64,000 nt of DNA from contig OX439011.1 in the NCBI GenBank assembly GCA_949316495.1, forward strand, positions 23,905,995-23,969,994. The letters run 5' to 3'. The DNA is from Amphiduros pacificus (lineage: Eukaryota > Annelida > Polychaeta > Phyllodocida > Hesionidae). Each line of letters opens with the position of its first letter. The first letter of the stretch is position 1. Below are positions 57,370 to 64,000 of the stretch, piece by piece. The translations under genes and the position numbers were made by a program. The notes beneath the pieces are model-generated. The model was given only the letters and a program-made list of their open reading frames with translations, did no database searches and was not told the DNA's origin.

Positions 57370-58130
57370 CTTTCACTATATATATATCCCTGTGTGGCAC
57401 CCGGCTCCGTGAAGAACAATGGGCTGTGAGACAATGTCTCCTGTTGCCATGGCAATTGTCATGTGACCCGCATTGTCACGTCATGACGTTCTGTGACTCG
57501 GGAGACCGTCGCCGTTGACAAGAGCTTTGACGTCGCCCTGGAAGCTAGCTAGCTAGCTAGCCAGCTATCAGTGTGAGTGGGTCACGTGTTGGCTGCAGGG
57601 GCAAGGTACAAATATAATGCAGTGTGTGGGGTGCATACGCCTTGTATGAGAGCCCCGGCTGCTCAGAGTGTTATACTGGGCTACCCACTCCCCCACTCAC
57701 TCACTCTCTCTCTCTATCTGTCTCCCCCTAACGCCACAGCAACCTGTAGGCCCAGCCTGCACCAACACACGGGGAGAGGAACACTCCACCAGCGCTATGT
57801 ATATCATAAGAAATATGCGAGTTATATATAGAAGGGAATATGCACACTGCTATTGCGATCACGGAAAACCAGCCCCATATCCCCAACTCTTAGTTAAACA
57901 TCAATGACTGAATTGTGTAAACAAGTCTTCTACGAATTCCTCTCCCGGGTCCCGGGAATGCAACGGGGCACGACTGTGATCAACCAATCACTCTTGGGCC
58001 GAGAGAGAATTTTCTCTCAGTGTTCGTGGCCGCGGTGGGGAGGGTATTTATGTTGTGTCTGAGGAGACGGTGGGGTCGTGATAACTTGCAGATCTGACCC
58101 CGACCGTAGCCTCCCCACACCTCATAGGTT
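57370..58130. other. GC- and CpG-richer unique region, likely upstream/promoter area
   Basis: It contains several CpG-bearing words (TCACGTG, GGCCGCGG), a (CTAG)n run at about 57545 and a stretch TATATATATA near 57375. It is clearly less AT-rich than the rest of the window. A hairpin at 58067-58107 has arms ACGGTGGGGTC and GACCCCGACCGT. Confidence 0.4.
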
Positions 58131-58147
58131 ATCAAGGCCAGAACAAA

Positions 58148-58183
58148 TAATAACAATAATAATAATAATAATAATAATAATAG
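58148..58183. repeat. (AAT)n microsatellite
   Basis: About eleven AAT units. Confidence 0.95.
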
Positions 58184-58732
58184 ATATTAAGAATACTAGT
58201 AAGTCTCATTAATGATAATGAAAACAACGATCAATTCAAATTATTCAAATATAAATTATTAGGTATTATACCAGGTTGGAAAAAAAATAAATAAATTTAA
58301 AGTCAATCTGTGTCACTACGCAGACCATTCGCTGATGGAAAAACATTCAATTTCAAATTTAGCTTTTTTCATGGTATGCACTGTGTTTTTTACAGGCATG
58401 AAATATAAGTTATGCAAGTGTAACATTATGTGTCGAGCCAACGCTTCTTCTGAAAGTAAATAATCCATTTTCTATGCAAAAATGCATGAGGCAAATAAAC
58501 GTAATCCGTTCCAATCTCGTAGCGTCTTCTGTTTCTGCTGCGGAATGTGTATCGAGCCCATTGTGTTACAAAACAAGGCGGAAAGCAGATTCTTAATTGT
58601 TATGCCATGTCTCGCAGTAAAGCAATCTTGGTTGGTCAATAACCACACATCAGCTGAGCCTCCAAGCTTAATTGTTGAGAGACTCTTGCACAGTATTCAG
58701 GCCCTCTCCTGTCTCAGAAGTTACCAAAAAAA
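58184..58732. other. Unique AT-rich sequence, no gene seen
   Basis: Short frames only. Confidence 0.5.
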
Positions 58733-59340
58733 ATTAGCATTTTTCCTTCTTGGAAGTGTAACAAAGGTCCTCGGCCTTCTTGGTAGTGTAACACAGGCTT
58801 TCTGAGAAGTGTAACAAAAGCCACCTGCTCTCTGCAAAGCCAAAGTTACATAAAACTTCTGCCTTCTTGATATACAGCTTCTTGCTTCATTTAGACATTT
58901 AGCATTTGCACTCTGGCTTCTTGGATGTGTAATACAGACGATCTGGCTTCTTAAATGAGTCACAAGCCCTCAGTCTTCTTTTAAGTGGAACATCCACACT
59001 CCATCTTGTTGATATGTAACAAAAGACCTCTGTAACATAATGGCTTCTTTGAGAACTAACAATGTCCTCTGGCCTCTTGGATGACTCACAAGGCCCTCTG
59101 GCTTCTTTGAGAACTAACAAGGTCCTCTGGCTTCTTTGAGAACTAACAAGGTCCTCTGACTTCTTTGAGAACTAACAAGGTCCTCTGACTTCTTTGAGAA
59201 CTAACAAGGTCCTCTGACTTCTTTGAGAACTAACAAGGTCCTCTGACTTCTTTGAGAACTAACAAGGTCCTCTGGCTTCTTTGAGAACTAACAAGGTCCT
59301 CTAGCTTCTTGGGTGACTCACGAGGTCCTCTGTCATTTTG
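58733..59340. repeat. Minisatellite, 29-bp unit, with degenerate left half
   Basis: From 59041 the unit CTTCTTTGAGAACTAACAAG plus GTCCTCTGG is nearly perfect (about 8-9 copies). Left of it, related units (CTTCTTGGAAGTGTAACA) are diverged and longer. Confidence 0.93.
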
Positions 59341-60200
59341 GAATGTGGCACACAGGCTTCAACCTTCTTTATAAAGTACAATGGCGATCCGGCCAAATAT
59401 AACATTATCTACCACGTTTTCTCTAAAACCACTAATTTCCGTCAAATAACAGGCAAACCTTCTGCTTCTTGTTCTATGAATTGTATAGGACATTTCACAA
59501 ATTTCCTGGTTCATGTTCTCCTTGATACACCAAAAGATTTATCCTGATCGGCTAAAACCCGCTACAACCATGCCCCCGTGCTGAGTGATAATAGGGGTGT
59601 TTACGGTGCAATGATGTAGTACATCCAGAGGCATGTCTGTGAATACACAGCGTCTGTTATTAGTATGTACACTGGATGTTCCATAGCATTTACACAGGCC
59701 TTATTCAGAGCTCTGGTACAACACAGCCGATGTATATGGGCTGCTTTGATTGGCCCCAGTCCCTCAACATCGGGAAACACGTCGTGAATCACGGCCGGCA
59801 GCGTTATTGAGGGATGTACAGCTAACTGACATATCACTGCATGGATTAAAGATTTCCATTTTTTGCCATGATTGCAACAATCTTTTTGGGGTAGATATTA
59901 CCTTCTATCAAAATATTGTCAAGCAGAAAAAAAATGCATTTTTTTTAGCATGCTGAACATAAGTGATGTGTTTAATGTGCAGAATAGTGTAAAAAAGAAA
60001 TTATTAAACCACTTTTACTTTTAACAGTGTAAATGGCTTTTTCGTTATATATCAAACAAATGTTATTTCATTCTCTCAAAATTAATGATTTCTTATGTAT
60101 CATGTAATAACAAAGTAGAAAGAAATTGCTGTTATATGTGTAAAATGTTTTCAGGGGTGAAACATTGAGAACTTTGACTCACTATACAAGAGCTCTTTTT
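59341..60200. other. Unique sequence, no gene seen
   Basis: The middle (59,550-59,830) is GC-richer. No element or exon recognised. Confidence 0.5.
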
Positions 60201-60760
60201 ATCAGAGCAAACAAATGCGATTATATATCAGATCAAACAAATGTGACCATTCCATCAGATCAAACAAATGTGATCATTCCATCAGATCAAACAAATGCGA
60301 TTATATATCAGATCAAACAAATGTGATCATTCCATCAGATCAAACAAATGCGATTATATATCAGATCAAACAAATGTGATCATTCCATCAGATCAAACAA
60401 ATGTGATCATTCCATCAGATCAAACAAATGTGATTATATATCAGATCAAACAAATGTGATCATTTCATCAGATCAAACAAATGTGATCATTCCATCAGAT
60501 CAAACAAATGCGATTATATATCAGATCAAACAAATGTGATCATTCCATCAGATCAAACAAATGTGATCATTTCATCAGGTCAAACAAATGTGATCATTCC
60601 ATCAGATCAAACAAATGCGATTATATATCAGATCAAACAAATGTGATCATTCCATCAGATCAAACAAATGTGATCATTCCATCAGATCAAACAAATGCGA
60701 TTATATATCAGATCAAACAAATGTGATCATTTCATCACATAAAACCAATCTGATCATTTA
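60201..60760. repeat. Minisatellite, 26/27-bp units, about 20 copies
   Basis: ATCAGATCAAACAAATGTGA plus TCATTCC (27 bp) and ATCAGATCAAACAAATGCGA plus TTATAT (26 bp) follow a higher-order order of one 26-mer to one to three 27-mers. Confidence 0.97.
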
Positions 60761-60936
60761 ACAGATTTTAACAATTTTTTTTATCAAATCCAATTTTTTT
60801 TTATTCCTTTCGTTTAATAAAACAAAAGATTAAACTCATGGTTTGAAATACTTTGTTAACTTCATGTCAAAATTTCTATGTCAGACCTTTGGTTTTGATG
60901 GTGTAGTAATACCTCCCAAAGATGCCAAAATTTTGT

Positions 60937-61018
60937 AAGAGTATGACCTTTTAGTGTGATATTAAAGTATGACCTTTTTGGGTGATATTCAAGTATAACC
61001 TTTTTGGGTGATATTCAA
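60937..61018. repeat. 27-bp tandem repeat, three copies
   Basis: GTATGACCTTTTTGGGTGAT plus ATTCAA. Confidence 0.9.
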
Positions 61019-61359
61019 CAAAGAACTTTGCTAGTTGAAAACATTCTATTTTAACAAGTTGTTATCATTTTTCAGGGAAACATAAATTTGCATTGACTGT
61101 CTAAGACTCCAATGCCATCTGGTGTCAAAATCCATCATTTATTTGACATGATTTTGTTTGGCTGTCTAAACCAATTTTCAAGTTGTATGTAATTGAACAA
61201 TAAAAACTACAAATATGAACAAAAAAGGCAAAACAGGTTCAAGTTCTCCCTATTTTCATGCAACCTCTAGTTGCAAACCTAGAATTACTTGCATACTTAT
61301 GATTCTAATCTTAATTACAAAACTTTATTTTTATACGCAAATATCTGTCAGCTTTTCTC

Positions 61360-61422
61360 GGGATGCATTGCATCAATTTTCCCAAGATGCATTGCAATGT
61401 TCCCAAGATGCATTGCAGTGAT
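61360..61422. repeat. About 22-bp tandem repeat, three copies
   Basis: CCCAAGATGCATTGCAATGTT type units; each holds the palindrome ATGCAT. Confidence 0.88.
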
Positions 61423-61604
61423 TCCTAATCAGGGCTAGTACTAACTTTTGTCATATTATCTATATTCTCTGTACATGTATCTTGGTAAAAACTTCATATC
61501 ATTTCATAACATATACAGAAAGTCAAAAAGAATTTTCAATCAATGTGACATAATATTGATGCCTTGCTTGAGGTATGCCCCAGTGTGTAAGGCAAAGACT
61601 CAAA

Positions 61605-61660
61605 TAAATGATTGTATGTAGTCATATTGTGCATGACCATAGAAAGGTCTGACCCTAACT
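61605..61660. mobile_element. Possible half copy of the same MITE family
   Basis: GTAGTCATATTGTGCATGAC and the following CATAGAAAGGTCTGACC resemble the right arm of the 6.2-kb element. No matching left arm was found nearby. Confidence 0.25.
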
Positions 61661-62429
61661 GGATATGGAGTAACCTTATTGACACTCTATGCACCGACAT
61701 GGAAAACATACAAAGCCCTACAGAAGCCAACATTATTGTATAAACAACACTGCCATTCAACAATGACCTGAAATATTTATATCAAATCCATTGAGTAAGT
61801 CTATATATATGTATACCATTAAGAAGAAATCTCAATGTTTGTGCAAAAACAAGGGTGGCACAGAGGAAAGTAGGTTGCCATCCATAACAATTGTTAATAA
61901 GGTGAAGCAAAATGAAAGATCTTTAAACAAGAAAGAGTCTCAATAAGAAAAACTTATACTGAGATTTATCAAGTGAAATCAAATGGAAAAGAACAATTGT
62001 ATCAGGTGAGATCAATTGGAAATGAAAGATTTTCAAACATTATTCTATATGCACTGGTTGCCTATGTTTTACTGATCATCAAGAAGTTAAGACTTCAACT
62101 GTGACCATGATCTGCAATTCACCAAACCATGGAAAATGAAAGATATAAAAATATCTCTTTGAGAAAAAAAGAAATCTGGATTCAATGCCCTACTCTTTTG
62201 AAAGAGTGGTAACCGCTCTTTCTTTTAAAGCATCAAAATGGTATGATATGCAAACCATGGATTTGTTTCCTAATGATTGGGTTTAGGTGAGAAAAATCTT
62301 GAGTAGATGAACACTTTTCTCATCTGTGGAGATCTATCTCAGTGACTCGGATTTAAACTCCCATCCACCAGATGAGAGACAAAAATTTCACTTCATTGAT
62401 TCCTCAAATATTTGTACACATTCACCCTC

Positions 62430-62790
62430 TCTAACAGGACTTCTTTCTCATGTAAATCCCTGCTATCAATGGTAAAAAGGTACGTTCAGGATTGTCTGCA
62501 AGTCATGACTATTTATAAAAATCAGGCTGTGCACTGATTGGTGAATATGAATGAATATTCACACAGAATCTGCTAAGATCTGATTAGTTAACATCTCAGT
62601 CAGTCACCTGCATCAGAGAATGTGTCCTGAAGCTGTTCAATTTTGATTGGATGATATTTTGTGAGTGTGATTCATATGCATGACTGAATGTTGAGTTCCA
62701 AATTTTGAATGCTGCAAATAAAGGACATTGATGGCAGAGGTCGTGACCTCAAAGATAAGCATTACTGCCGATGAAATGCAGAGTAGTACA
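62430..62790 (+). repeat. Old dispersed repeat, copy B
   Basis: Blocks ACAGGACTTCTTTCTCAT, CCCTGCTATCAATG, CTGATTGGTGA, TGGATGATATTTTGTGAG and CCAAATTTTGAATG follow in the same order as in 13.70-14.05 kb. Divergence is high, so the family is old. Confidence 0.45.
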
Positions 62791-63163
62791 CATTCAAATA
62801 GCAGGAAAAATGTACAATCTCTTGATTGTATAGAAATAAGCCAAATTCACCTCAAGAAATAATATGGAAACCTGAGCTTATCTTTGTGTGATTTTCCCTA
62901 TTTGTGTTATAGTTAATGAAATATTACAAAATTATCCAGATTATCATCATGAAAATGACCACATATAAAAATAATTATAATATAACAATTTTCATAAGTC
63001 TGTATGTAAATGAGCGATGAAATGAACAAGAAAAATGAAGGCAAGATTGACACAAAGTTCAGAGGTGACTTGTATTTATTACCTCCATAAGAATTTGATG
63101 AATATGATCTGAGAAGCAATCAATTTCCCTATCATGACCCTGAAATATGGGACATGCAGAGTG

Positions 63164-63164
<1 letters not shown>

Positions 63165-63198
<34 letters not shown>
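63165..63198. repeat. (CA)n microsatellite
   Basis: About 17 uninterrupted CA units. Confidence 0.97.
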
Positions 63199-63200
<2 letters not shown>

Positions 63201-63850
63201 AGGGGGCTGAGAGAACCCCGCACAGGGATGGCCAAAGTCACAATGGTAAATATAGCGACATCTGGGCAGAAACTGTGCAGTGAAAATGCTATACACATTT
63301 TATCTTTTTTGTTAAGTTGTTAAGTCTGTACTCCAATGTCCATCTTTATTGTCCGTGGCAATATGTAATATATTGTGCTGCATATTTTTTGCACTCCACC
63401 ATAACTTTGACAATAGTTTCTGCACTAAACTTTTGTACTTCTCTTAATATATTCTGCACTACACTGTATCTTTATCAATGTTCCGGTCTGGCCCATATGC
63501 TATTTAGGCTATTAGACAGTTGGGCTCGTATATGGAGCTTTGCACTAGCCTGAAATTAAAGTGTACAAACCCTAACCATTTTTTTGCATCTCTTTTTTTT
63601 ATAAATTACATGTCACCAACACCACATACTGGCATGCCTCTAGTGGTCGAGGACTGAACTACAATGCTGTACTTTGGGCAATTCATATTTAGGAAAATTA
63701 ATCAATTGACAAAGGACATTTTTACCCATACTTGAAAAATCATTATTAGTTACTCAGGCTAGCATCGGGGAAAGGTGTTCTAGCCTGACAGTGTTTCTAC
63801 TAGTCTGGGACTACAGCCTAGTGCTAAAATCCCAGACTACTGTTCTGAAC
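63199..63850. other. AT-rich sequence with TGCACT-rich part
   Basis: 63,370-63,550 has repeated CTGCACT and TTTGCACT words, possibly a decayed LINE 3' region or an ancestor of the array at 63,851. No frame supports a gene. Confidence 0.35.
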
Positions 63851-64000
63851 TTCATTGCATCTTTGGCAATAAGTCCTACACAACATTGAATCTCTGGTGA
63901 TATGCTCTGAACATCATTCTATCTTTGGCAATATGCTCTGCACACTCTATCTTTGGCAATATGCTCTGCACACTCCATATTTGGCAATATGCTCTGCACA
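63851..64000. repeat. Tandem repeat at the window end, about 28-bp unit
   Basis: TCTTTGGCAATATGCTCTGC plus ACACTC; earlier units are longer. The array runs off the right edge. Confidence 0.88.

Larger units (their letters stand above)
61423..63164. other. AT-rich sequence with MITE-like and old repeat fragments
   Basis: Contains the half MITE copy (61.6 kb) and dispersed repeat copy B (62.43-62.79 kb). No gene recognised. Confidence 0.45.

Noticed and set aside
63360-63560. A decayed LINE 3' end
   Set aside because: TGCACT-rich words suggest it, but no coding remnant or tail repeat confirms it.

Overview
The window looks like nuclear DNA of an invertebrate bilaterian. It has GT/AG introns, a CR1-type LINE, tRNA-like SINEs, small terminal-inverted-repeat elements and very many minisatellites. 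The host protein family and the LINE structure fit a lophotrochozoan or a cephalochordate, but the sequence alone does not decide. No bacterial operons, rRNA or functional tRNA genes were seen.

One host gene can be supported. It lies on the minus strand and probably spans most of the window. A 5' coding exon (55806-56210) and three internal exons (3493-3621, 2849-3046, 2271-2378) have consensus splice sites, and all their junctions are phase 0. Together they give 280 codons of a ligand-binding-domain protein of the pentameric ligand-gated ion channel (Cys-loop) superfamily. Both cysteines of the signature loop are absent. The 3' part of the gene lies beyond the left edge. If exon 1 and the second recognised exon are neighbours, the intron between them is 52,184 nt and holds everything from 3622 to 55805.

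That intron contains: (i) an apparently intact CR1-like LINE on the plus strand (about 39058-43950), with a PHD/esterase/zinc-knuckle ORF1 and an endonuclease/reverse-transcriptase ORF2 in the same frame, separated by one UAG; (ii) a Harbinger-like MITE with 38-bp inverted repeats (48963-49351) and a second inverted-repeat family near 6.2 and 33.7 kb; (iii) three tRNA-like SINE candidates; (iv) about 35 tandem arrays with unit lengths from 10 to 59 bp. The arrays cover roughly a quarter of the window by my coordinates. Several pairs of arrays with unrelated units directly abut. Many long open frames in the window exist only because array units are multiples of three, and these are not genes.

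Right of exon 1 (56.2-58.1 kb) is a more GC-rich stretch with CTCF-like motifs, an unassigned minus-strand open frame and a hairpin. It is the likely upstream/promoter area. The rest (58.7-64 kb) is AT-rich and holds more minisatellites, an old dispersed repeat and a (CA)n tract. Regulatory calls are motif matches by eye only.
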